Assembly (NCBI GenBank): GCA_032173965.1 | Contig: CM063294.1 | Location: 9,476,452-9,540,451 of the forward strand | Origin: Sitta carolinensis | Lineage: Eukaryota > Chordata > Aves > Passeriformes > Sittidae | Length of the DNA: 64,000 nt | Direction of reading: 5' to 3' | Shown: piece by piece, positions 1 to 17,600 of the stretch | Layout: the number at the start of each line of letters is the position of its first letter | How positions within the stretch are numbered: the stretch's first letter is position 1 | Notes under the pieces: model-generated | Database searches by the model: none | Seen by the model: only the letters and a program-made list of their open reading frames with translations | Told to the model about the DNA's origin: nothing | Translations under genes and position numbers: made by a program

Positions 1-6724
<6,724 letters not shown>

Positions 6725-7080
6725 GGCCGCCGTCGCCGCCTCACACTGTTCTCGCGAGAAGCCGCCCGCGCGCCCCCTCCGCGCCTAGCAACGCTGGGGC
6801 GGTGTCCCGCGAGAGCACCGCGCCCTCCAAGGGAGGCGGCGGCGGACATGTTGGTTATGGGCATAGGTGTATTGCGGACAGCGCCGTGGCGGTTCGGTTT
6901 TGCGGGTGTTTTAGAGATGCAGCGCATCCTTTTCCTGAGGAAGCGGCGTCCGGGCTGAGAAAACAGCGAGACCGCTAGCACCTCAGAGCGAGGCGTCGGG
7001 GCCCGCTGCCTGCCCGCCACGGACATGGCGCTGCCCGCTTTAGCACGCCGATGACCACGTGAGAGGCAGCGAAGCCACTG
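6725..7080. promoter_or_regulatory. Bidirectional promoter ZNF346/UIMC1
   Basis: The ZNF346 start codon (6724) and the UIMC1 exon 1 donor (7207/7208) are less than 500 bp apart and point away from each other. Between them are TTCTCGCGAGAA (6749-6760), a near copy TCCCGCGAGA (6805-6814), a CACGTG E-box (7056-7061) and GCCACCATCTTGG with a YY1-type core (about 7079-7091). There is no TATA box, as expected for a CpG-island housekeeping promoter. Transcription start sites cannot be fixed from the sequence. Confidence 0.75.
6749..6760. promoter_or_regulatory. TCTCGCGAGA palindrome (BANP-type element)
   Basis: TTCTCGCGAGAA is a perfect 12-bp palindrome containing TCTCGCGAGA. This CpG-island promoter element is known to be bound by BANP and is often found in bidirectional housekeeping promoters. 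It lies 25 bp upstream of the ZNF346 ATG. Confidence 0.75.
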
Positions 7081-7207
7081 CCACCATCTTGGGTGAGGGC
7101 AATGAGGCCTCCGCCGCCAACTTGAGCGCGGGTGCGGGACCTGCCGACCGGGGCCGGTGCGGGAGACCCGGCGGGGAGGCCGCGGGCAACGGGGCCGCCC
7201 GGACCCG
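7080..7207 (+). other. UIMC1: UIMC1 non-coding exon 1 (5'UTR), start estimated
   Basis: The exon ends at 7207 before a strong donor (CCCG/GTGAGT). It has no in-frame start reaching the UIMC1 frame. The coding start lies 8 nt into exon 2 at 11499, so exon 1 is untranslated. The 5' end is a guess based on promoter composition. Confidence 0.55.
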
Positions 7208-7830
7208 GTGAGTACGTTGTGGCTTGCGGGACATGCCGCTGCCCCGCGGCGGGTGGGTTCTGGGCGAGCCGCGGGGCTCCCGGGGCTTCGAGGGAAACCC
7301 TTTCCCTCTTCTGGGGCCATTCTCCGGCCCCTGTCCCTGGCGCTGACCTCCCTCAGGTATGAACCCCGGTCCCCGCCCCCGGCGGCCCGGGACCGGCCCC
7401 AGCGCTGTCCCCTAGGGAGGGGACGCCTCCCGTCCCCCTCTGAGGGCACTCCCTCTGTCCCTTGCCTGGAGGGGACCCAGGTGCTGTGCCTGGGGATACC
7501 CTGGAACTCCTCCTGGACCGTCCCCTGGGGCGAGGACCCGAAAACCGGAGCTCTGCTTTGACCGCATCCTCTGAGATCGAGGCGCTCCTGCCTCTCCCGT
7601 TCCTTTTGCCAGGCCTGGCTCCCTCCCCTTTTCCCGGGGCAGCCCCTGCACGCTCCCTTCCCTTCCGTTTGCCCACCTGTGGCTGACCCCCTTCCCCTGA
7701 GCTCACCGCTATCCCGCCTGGGATCCCCCGTCTTTCTCCCTAGCTCTTGACTATCCCTGACCCCATCCTTCTAAAATTCCGTGCAGAGCCCTCCGTGCCC
7801 GAAGGCAGCGGGTTGGGAAAAGGAAAGGAC

Positions 7831-7850
7831 CGCGTGTGTGTGTGTGTGTT
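7831..7850. repeat. (GT)n microsatellite
   Basis: CGTGTGTGTGTGTGTGTT in UIMC1 intron 1, about nine GT units. Confidence 0.85.
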
Positions 7851-9589
7851 CTGGGACGAGGGTCGCTTTCCCTCCATGTACAGGGGGGGAAGCGTGTTCC
7901 TGCCTTCCCTTGGAGGAGGGAGATGCTGCGGGCTGGCCTCGAGGCCGCTGGAGCAGGGAGCATCTCCCGAGTAGAGAGCTCAGCAGCCTGTGCGGATGCG
8001 CCCGGCCGTGCGTGGCCTCTGCAGTGCCCGTGTCCCCTCCGTGCACAGCCAGCTCTATAAACGGTTCAATCCTGTAAAGAATTTCTCTCTCCCCGGGGCG
8101 CTGCCAGCCCTCGTGTCCTGCTCACGGAGCATCAGCTGGGCCCTACGTGCGGGGTCGGGCCGAGGGGACCGGGGATGATATTTCCATGGAAGCGTGTGCT
8201 GCTGACCTGCTTGAGCGCGGGCAGCATCGTGCCTCTGCTTCCCGAGGTGGGGGGAGTTGTTTACAAAGCGACAGCCTGTGTCTCCAACGACTCAGGAACT
8301 CATCCGGGGATGAGAGTCATTCATTTTTTTTGGCTTGGTTTTTTCGAGCATTTTTCAAGCTGTCACAGCTTGGCAGGTCTGTAGCTGCAGTGTCAAGATT
8401 TAGAATTGTTCTGTCGGTAATTGCTTTCTGATTCATCAAAATGATAGATGAGAGGGAAAATGACAAATAATCACAAGTTGGGGATCTTCAAGGATATCCC
8501 TAAAAATGTGACTGGAGAAGTGTGGCATGTGCGAGTTCCTTGTCAGGAGGTCACCTTTGCTGTCAGAGCATTTACAAATAAATTCTCTTAAATTCAGAGT
8601 TGGAAAAAAATCTGGATAACTGCAAAATGAGTCTGCAAACTGGACTGCAAAGGTAATTTTAGATAATTCAGTTTCTGGCCTTCTTTTTTTTTTTTTTTTT
8701 TTGCTGGGTCTGAAAGCAGGTATCTTCCCCTCAGGCACTCAACAACTATCCTTTCCAAGAGTGCTAAAAGCAAAATATGCTCAACTTCGCTTCCCAAAGA
8801 GGAGGTCTGTGCTCTGATGCGTGTTGTCTTCCCTCAGCTACACCAGCTTGTCTAATAAAAGCTATTACTGCTCTCCTACTCACAGCCTCAGACTAGCACA
8901 GCTACAAGTGATCTCTTACTTGTCTTGTTCCCTTAGTTACATTTTCAGAGACTCTCTTTGCCACAAGTCCCTTCATTTTCAGAAGTGTTGTGGGAGTTGT
9001 GTGGTTACATCTCTTACATCTCCTCTTTTCTCTCCTTTAAATGTTGAAGGTAGGTGACTCATCATAACTTCAGCTGATATTTCTCAGTGATCTCTTATTT
9101 AGCACAGAGCACTGAGCAGAAGACGTATCACAGAGTCAGAGGAGAGATGGTGATACTGACATGGATTTAAAAAAAAAAAAAGAAAAAAGAGGCAGCACAG
9201 CAGTTGTTTGTTGCTGTTGCTTTTGTTGTGAGGGTAAGAAGGTTTATAGGTTACCTCTCCAAAGCCTCAGTGACCCTGCATGGGCCCTTCTGTGCTCCTC
9301 ACGGCATATGAGCGAGTGGTTTTCCAAAGATAAGGGAGCATTCTCCACCACCATGGATGTCCTTTGTGGGGTGGGCTCTCAAGCAGCTGAATGTGAGGCT
9401 TGGCTCATCTCATTGAGCAGGGAGGGCAAAGAGACCGTGTGAAGGAAAAGATAAAAAAATGGAGAACATACAGTGAGGTTATTCCAACAACGCTGGAGTT
9501 CAGCTTAGCCGGAGCTGAACAGCTTTGTTTTTCAAGAGCCAGTGCTTTACCAAAGGCAGCGCTTATTTTTATTTTCATTTTCTTTAATG

Positions 9590-9838
9590 GCTCTGAACTG
9601 ACAGACAGGATTAAATTAGATATTAGGAAGAAATTGTTCCCTGTGAGGATGGTGAGACACTGTCACAGGTTGCCCAGAGAAGCTGTGGCTGCCCCATCCC
9701 TGGAAGTGTCCGTGGGCAGGTTGGGCAGGGCTTGGAGCAACCTGGGAGAGTGGAAGGTGTCCCTGCCATGGCAGGGATTTGGAATGATATGATCTTTAAG
9801 GTCCCTTTCAATCCAAACCATGCTATGATTCCTAAACA
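9590..9838 (+). mobile_element. CR1 LINE 3' end, plus orientation
   Basis: Contains the standard avian CR1 tail: GAAGAAATTGTTCCCTGTGA, GGTTGCCCAGAGAAGCTGTG, CATCCCTGGAAGTGT, then ATGATCTTTAAGGTCCCTTT and ATCCAAACCATGCTATGATT. It ends at the usual ATGATTC 3' border, is truncated at the 5' side and has low divergence. Confidence 0.9.
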
Positions 9839-11399
9839 GACAAACACTGGAGGACTGCAGAGGTCCTTGCAGTCACTTTGGCACCGTGACTGCCCATTTG
9901 TGCAACATTCTGCTTTCAGAGGGCTCAGCAAACCTTTGGTGCACATCGTGACTCACCAGGATAATCGCTTTTTGTCTCTGGGCGTGTGTGTGCATGTATT
10001 TGCAGAAGGAAGGCTGCAGATTGTAGGGAGGGAGCGTGGTTATTCCTCACCTTGCTGCTCGGACTGTAGATGGAGCAATGCACTGCTGTTCTCGGCGCTG
10101 ATGGGGATTTTGGCCTCCCTTAGTGTTTCTATACGCAGTGGCTGTTTGCAATTTTGTGGTGTTACAGAGAAAGGTTTGGCTCTATCCTGGGTGATGCAGG
10201 GGTTTTGTTGCATCTTTTCTGACTCTTATTTTAGATCACGGCACACATCTGAGCTATTTCAGTGATCTTGAAGGAAGGCAGAGTGATTCTGTGGAAGGAC
10301 ACTGGTCTGGGAACTGGCCAACTTAACTTGCATTTCCAGCTCTTCTGTTCCCTGATGTGGAACGAGGGGCTTGTTCAGCCTCTGTCTGCACACATTTAAT
10401 TGAACTTCAGCAGAGCTGGTCATGCTCAGCCTGCTTTGTAAGGCTCTTTTACATCACAGTTCAAGAAGCACTGAATGTTATTGTCGACCTACCAGGCAAA
10501 CAGCAAGCACAGACAGGAAAGGGTGATTTAACTCTGTGCCATCCTGCTGCTCTCCTGTACTGAGATCTCTTCCCAATCCTCTCCTCTGAGCTCTTTTGGA
10601 TCCAGGCAGCTAATGCTTGCTGTGCATCCCTCTCCATCAGTCTGTGGGCTGCCAAGGGAAGGGATGCTGAAGTACCAGTTTGCATTGTGTGGGCACCTGC
10701 CCTCAATTGTTCCATGCACTCAGGTTTGCACTAATAACACTCAGCAGGTTCCTCGCTGCTCGTTAAGTGCCTTCGTTATCGTTAATGCGGATGGTTCGGG
10801 CATGTCTGGATGGAGTTCTTCCGGAGGCTGCTGCTCATTGAGAAATCCATACTGCCAGATAAACCTGTTGTCTTGTTTCCAGCCTGCCTGCTGCCATTGC
10901 CTGTGTTTTCCCTGTCTGGAGTGCTGGAGCAGCCATGCACTGAGCTGTGCAGACGGCAGGACAGCATCCTTGTATGAACAATGCCTTTCCCCCTGGTTTT
11001 GTCGAATACAAAAGCTAACAAAGGGCTGTGCTGTGGTGGCTTCTTGGTCTGGTGTGCAAATGTCAGCTCGATCCAGTGCCACAGCATGTTTTGTTTTGGT
11101 CAAGGTGTGGGGCAAAGGAGGGGAGGGTGTTTGGAGGGTGGGAGACCCGCTGTGAAGTGATGCTGTGGAGGAGTTTGCTGATGGGCTTTCAGAGGAAAGC
11201 CTCATTGCTTTGGAACAAGGCATTCAGAGTGGCTTTGGTCTGTGTTGCCATTCCCTGAAACCCCTTTTTAGCAATCAGCTGTAATAAAGTGTTCTTAACT
11301 AGATGAGTGGTGACTGGTGCATGTGGCTCCCAGTAACACTAAATCCACCACACTTTGTAATAAGGTTTCACTGCCTGGGGTCTTTTGCCTAAAAATAGC

Positions 11400-11427
11400 A
11401 GAAAAAAAAAAAAAAAAAAAAAAAAAG
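11400..11427. repeat. Long poly-A tract
   Basis: A run of about 25 A bases ending AAAAGAGTG, about 65 bp upstream of the UIMC1 exon 2 acceptor. It may be the tail of an old retroposed element, but none is recognisable next to it. Confidence 0.8.
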
Positions 11428-11498
11428 AGTGTTAGGGGAAATCTAAATCAGAAGGAAACAAATGGCTTTTAATCTTTCCCTCTGTTTCAGAGTGAAGG

Positions 11499-11648
11499 AT
11501 GCCGAGGAGGAAGAAGCCTGCAGAGGGCCTGGAGTCTCGAGGTCAGGATGGGGAGGAAGAGGAGGAAGAGAAGAGGAACCCAGGCAATGCCAAGAAGAAG
11601 CGCAGTTTTGTGGATGCATTTATTGTTATATCTGACAGCGATGGAGAG
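11499..11648 (+). CDS. UIMC1: UIMC1 exon 2 (start codon, SUMO-interacting motif)
   Basis: The exon starts at 11491 after CTGTTTCAG, and the ATG follows 8 nt later with A at -3. It encodes [10 protein letters not shown], an acidic run, a basic NLS-like KKKR and then [11 protein letters not shown], the SIM. This N-terminus matches mammalian UIMC1, which fixes the start. Confidence 0.95.
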
Positions 11649-14600
11649 GTCAGTGCTGGGTTTGGGGCACCCAGAGCCTGTGCTGGGCCCTGCTACTGCA
11701 TGGCAGTGTCAGAGCAGCCCTTGCTGTCGTGCTGGGGTCAGGCTTTGCACAGAGGGTCTTGTGCCATTCCTTTTCTTACATATGAGATGAATCAAATCCT
11801 ATTTGACTAGGAAATGAATGGTGTGCTTCATGAGGGTGAGTTATGAGTCTGGGATTTGATAACCAAATCCTCTCAGAACTGAATCTGAAACGTAATTTAA
11901 AAGTAACCTTTCCTCAATCCCTTTACAAATCTTTTTTTTCATAATTTTTATTTGATTGATTTCCAGCTAAACCTTAGCAACATGATTCTGTATTATGTGC
12001 AAATAGATAAGAAAATGATTCAGAACTCAGGCTTGTGAGTAGCTCAGAGACAGGCAGTGTCTGGTAAACTGATTCTGAATTACAGGAGCCTGAGTTTGTA
12101 ACCCAGCTCCAAAGGGTGTAAAGGTGAATGTGGTGTGGGAGTGCCTGGCTAAGTCATCAAGGCTCAGATCCCTGATCCCCAGTGTCGGCTTATGCACATC
12201 AGCATTACCCTCAAGATTGAAATGTCTGTGTTGGTTACATGGGTGATGGGATGAGCACGGGAACTCCTGCCTGGGGGAAACCCAGAGCCCTCAGAACCTG
12301 TGCCTGACTGAGCGGGGTGCACGAGAGGAAATTATTACAATCGGGTTTTTTTATGTGTGACTCTTAAGGCTTTGCTCTGTCTTGCTGGTGATTGGGATCC
12401 TAAGCTGCTTTTTGTAATTCCACCATTTTCAAAAGCATTTCAGTTCACTCTCAAGCTGTAGATCTTAAATCAGGTCCCTTTTGCTCCCACATCTGCAGTG
12501 TGCTGCTCTACAATAAGGCGATTATCATGTGAGGAGGGGAAAATCACTAGAAATAAACAGTAAGAAGCTGTAGGGCAAACGATATTGGATGTTTTTTCTT
12601 CACATTGTCTGAGTTCTTTCCCATTGGGAAATTCCCTGAAAGAAATGGAACATATGGCAGTAATAGTTCAGTGGGGTTAAACCCTTAGCTCTGCAATATG
12701 CTAAGTTAACTTCAGATGTCTGCTGCATCACTGGCCTTTATTGTGAAACCTATAAGGAAAAAAGAAATCAGCAGCTATAAGAGCTGCTGCAGTACATAAA
12801 AGATCAGGACCTGTTATTGTCTGCAATTATTCATCTCAATGTGCACGTATCTGAAAAAGAGGAAACAAACGTCTCTTAAAACACATCTATAAAAAGGTTA
12901 GGCTCCCTCACTGTTCTGTAAGTTTGTCTATAAACAATAAATTCTGATGGCATAATCGGTCATATTACAGAAAAGGATATGCTCAGAGAGGCCGTTAAAG
13001 AGCCAATTAGGTTCTGTTTAAGTGACAACAGTTCAGTCAGTTGAATGAGTGGATTTATTCAGTTCAGTCTCTTTCTGTGAGTCATCAGCTTCCAGATCCA
13101 GTGCCACAGTCTCTTGTCGTGTTGTTTTCTACAAAATCAAAGGCAAAACTGATTTACTTGGGATCTCAAAAAAATAACTGTCTGCCTTCTGTAAGTGTCT
13201 CTGCTCTTCTGTATACATCAAGTTGAATTTCAGTTTTGAACGTTGTAACTGTTGTTCTTGCACTGGTAAGACCTTGTTGTGTGTTCAAGAAGAGGTGTGG
13301 GAAGCTCAGATCAATAGCAATTTTAGAGAACAATACATTCTCAATTAATCTTGCATCTGTTAGGACATGGTTCCTTATGAATCAAAAGCTACAAGGACAA
13401 TTTGGGCATCATTGATTCGATGGCTTTCTTCCTTGGCAGTCTCTTGGCAGGTATCTATAGAACAAGTCCCTAGTTCTGCTTCCAGACCAGCAGATCTTGT
13501 AGCAGCTGCACCTGGAAAGCCTCCAGCTTCTCACTTTTGATGATCTTTGGCAGACTGCCTCTCCCAGGAATTTTTCAGTCATGCTGGATTATCAAGCTCA
13601 TCCATGTTATTTTGCCAAGTTCCCTTTCTTTGCTCATGTCTATGCTGTGGCATCTGCAGAGCTGCATCAGAAAAAAGTTTTCTGGATGTGAGGCTTTCTG
13701 ATCTCTGCTATATATAATCCTGGATTCGGGGAATACTTCTCTTTTTTTGGAAAGGGTCAGACAAAATAAGAACAGTCTCTCTGGCTCTGTGGAAACCAGA
13801 GGAGATGACCTTCTTTGTACAGACTGTGTCTCTGAAAGTGCAGACATGCTGAATGAGTAGAGTGGTTCCCATCTCCCTTGGCTGTTTAATCCCACAGGGG
13901 ATTGGTTGCCTGTGCCAGAAGATGGATGTTCATTCACAAATACACAACATTTCAGGTAGTGCCCAACAATGCTCTCTCTGAGCATGACAATTCCTGGTCT
14001 CCTGAACCTCCTGCTTGCACTGGGCTGTTGGTTTGACCCCTGAAGCCAGCTCTTCAAGATGGTTGTTCCTCAGCACAGGACCCAGCCAAGCATGAGCTCT
14101 GAGCACAGCACAGAAGTTGTGCTGCCCTGTTAGACTGATCTGCAGCCTTTAGTGCAGTTGATCCTCAGATGCTTCTGATCTGGTCTGGGACCTTTTGGAA
14201 GGGGTCTTTTCCCTGGATAGATCATTTGGCAGCTTTGAGAGTACCTGCCTGCACTTATAAAGTTGGCATCAAGTCTCACAAGCTCTTTCTGCCAGATCCA
14301 TCAGCTCTGCCAGCCCTAGGGGAACATATGACAAGACTCCAGGGTGATAGTGCCATCTATTTCTGCATGGCCTGTCTTCCCTTTGGTGTGGAACATCCCT
14401 TTGCCTGAGCATTCCTGTTTTTGGAGATACTCACAGTCAGGGTGATCAGCAGCATGTGTTGATGTTCCAGATCAGATTTTGGCTGTGGTGCAGAGGGAGG
14501 TGTGTTTAGGCATCGGCTGAAATACCCAGCCCTATCCTGTTTCCATCAGTTGTGACAGTGGACACTCACCTCAGGACCCGGCATGGCCTGAGGGACATCT

Positions 14601-17600
14601 TGCTATGGAGAAGATGGCACTGGAAATGTCACAGCCAGGATGGCAGTGCCCACCTGTCAGAGTTGAATCCCATCCAGCAGCTGAGTACCAGGCAGCTGCT
14701 TACTCACTCCCACCCCATGGTGAGGAGGAGAATTGTGGGGGAAAGAAGTAAATCTCGTGGGTTGAGATAAGAACAGCTTAATAATTGAAACAAGATAAAA
14801 TATAATAATACTATTAATAATCCTAATGATAATATCAAGAATAATTGTAATGAAAAGAAGGGAGAGAGGAACTGCTTTTTATCAAGAACTGTAGTGATAG
14901 GACAAGGAGGGATGGGTTCAAACTGAAAGGGGAGAAATTGAGGTAAGATATATGGAAGAAATTCTTTACTGTGATAGTTGTGAGGCACTGGAGCAGGATG
15001 CCCAGAGAGGCTGTGGATGCCTCATCCCTGGCAATGAGCAGCCTGGTCTTGTGGGAAGTGTCCAGGACAGGAGGGTTGGAATGAGATAATCTTTAAGGTC
15101 CCTTCCAACCCAAATCTTTTCATGTTTCTACGAGTAAAACCCAAGAGACAGCAGTGCCACAATCCAGGTGCTCACCACCCCCTCACCAATGCCCGTCCAT
15201 CCCTGGGCAGCAGTCAGTGTCTCCCAGCCAATTCCCCTGTTCATACACTGGCCAGGAGGTTCTGGCCTGTGGAATTTCCCTTTGCCCAGCTCCCCCAGCT
15301 CCTCGTGCACCTGCTCACTGTCAGAGCACAGGAAAACAAAAAGTCCTTGATTTAGACCAAGCACTGCTTGGCACCAGCTAATCCATTGGTGTGCCATCAA
15401 CATTATTCTTGTACTAAATCCAAAGCACAGCACTGCACCAGCTACTAGGAATAAAAATAACTTAATCCCAGGATGTCACCTCACACCACTGACCATCCAA
15501 GTGAAGCAGAGCCACATGGGAGTATTGCTGCAGTGCCCTGCAGTCTCTGTGGGCTCTGCTGGTGCCAAGGGACCTGGTGCCTCCATCTCCCAGAGGAGGA
15601 TGCAATGCGAGTTCATTCTGGAGGAGGCTTCATGGCTCTGCTGAGCTCACTTGTTGAAAATCAGACTGATCTGAATCCAGGCTCCTCACTGCCCAGTAAA
15701 AGCCCTTCTTCCTAAAGAGTCCTCTCTCCATGTGTCAGGAACTGCATATCCTGGCATGAGCCCCATTGTGTCTTGTTGTTCATCACCACTTCCAGCAGGT
15801 TTTTTCTAATGAGCTTAAAGAGCAAAGCTGAAACAGATTCTGAACTGAAGTCAGAGTCTAATAAAGTAGGGTGTGATATTAATTTCAGCAGCAGCCTTGG
15901 CAAGAGCCAAACATGGCAATTCCAGCATCTAATTGGCTTTTAAAAATAAATTAGTCTGGTTTTCATCTGCATATTTCCCATGCAGGACGTGTGGTGTTTG
16001 GCTGTGCCCTATTGTTAGATGGTCCCAACTGCTGTTGAGCAGTGAAATTGCCCAGACCTTTTGACTTTGCAGACTGCACTGTTAGGGGTGGAGACATTCT
16101 GCTGTAGCCTTTTCTTCCCTGAGTCAGTAGAAGCTGATTTCTGTGGTTTATCATGTGGATTCGAGGGAGCAGGATGTGGGATGCTGGCTACTGGCTTCCA
16201 TTTATGGGCTTTTAGAAATGAGTGGAGCTGTATCTGTTTCTGCTGGCAGAGTCAGCTTCCCTTAAGTATGTGGAAAAGCATTTTTAAAATGGGAATTTGA
16301 TTTCCTGCTGTCTGGTGAAACCAAGCAGGTTACAAAAACAAGGAAGAAGAATAGTGGCTGCTTTCCACTAAATGTGTAAGGAACTTTGGAAACCTGTCTA
16401 TTTCTTGATCTGTGTACAATGCTGACAGTGAAATTGCTCATAAGAGAGCATCATCAATTAAAGTGCAGAGCCTGACACACAGGAAGAGAACTTGGGTTCC
16501 TTATGGCCGTTATGCCTTGAATTGACAGCAAAGGAGGAGGGATGCTCTGCAGAATCCTCCAGCATTGAGCAGAGGTGTGCAGTTCCTACCTCACCTCCTC
16601 TATAATAATTAGCTTCCCTTGGAAGCTGTGTGTTGGAAATGACCTTGTAACTAAGAGTATTGGCTGCAGTTTGGGAATATTTTAATTGATTAAGATTATT
16701 TTTGGACTAGTGATCTTATTAGAAAGGCAGTTGGTTGAGTGGCCCCTTGAGTTCCTATTATCCTTGTAGATAGATGAGCATTAAAAGGTTGGGTCAGGAA
16801 GAGCAAGCCCTGTTGTCTTCCCTGAATTTTCTTGGCCCCTTCTGTTTCTACCATCCACGCCTGCATTTATGCAGAGCACTCTGGGGCCTGTGGGGCTCTC
16901 TCCCAGCAGAGGTACAAACAGCCATAAATCCTAATTAAAAGGTATGTTTTATTTTCTGGGTTTAAAAATAAAGAAGATTTAAGAATTCTTGGAATTGAGA
17001 TGTGTGTATATATTTTGGCCCATCAGGATTAATTGGATTTGCTTCAGCGGTTCACTGTACCGTGGCTGTTCAGTAGAATGCTGCTGAGCAATTTAAACAT
17101 CTTTCTCCAATGTATGAGGTTCGTACAACACGTCCTGCAATAATTTTGCTCCTGCCAGTGATGTAAATGTTGAGATTCTTCAGGAGCAGCATGGGGAACC
17201 GAGGCACGTCCTTGGCTGTGCCATGGATCCGGGCAGCGTGCCTGGCACCGGGCACTCCGCTCCCCTCAGAAGCCCTGGGGGTGTTTGAGCCCTGAGTTGT
17301 CCCATGGTGTGTGTTGTCAGTGTGTGTCTCTGTGCACAGAGCAGGCACTCACAGCCATGGAAAGTTGGGTGTGCTCGTAAATCACAACTGTGCCCTGGAA
17401 GAGAGCTGCAGATGAGAGTGTCAGGGTTGACCTTCCAGCAAGTGTGGGAGTGATGAGGGGAAGATTGATGCCTAGAGAGAAGAGCTGGGGATTTACAGAG
17501 CCTATTAGGATTAAATTGCCCCTGTTTAAAGCTGGGGTGGGTTTAGCATGGTTGGACAGGGTTTTGGGGGAGGGCAGGAGAGCTGTGGCTGAAGCTCCTG

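Larger units (their letters stand above)
7208..11490 (+). other. UIMC1: UIMC1 intron 1
   Basis: The first few hundred bases are still CpG-island DNA. Further in are a (GT)n stretch (about 7831-7849), poly-T (about 8684-8702), poly-A (about 9169-9186 and 11400-11427) and one CR1 copy. No coding exon was recognised. Confidence 0.75.
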
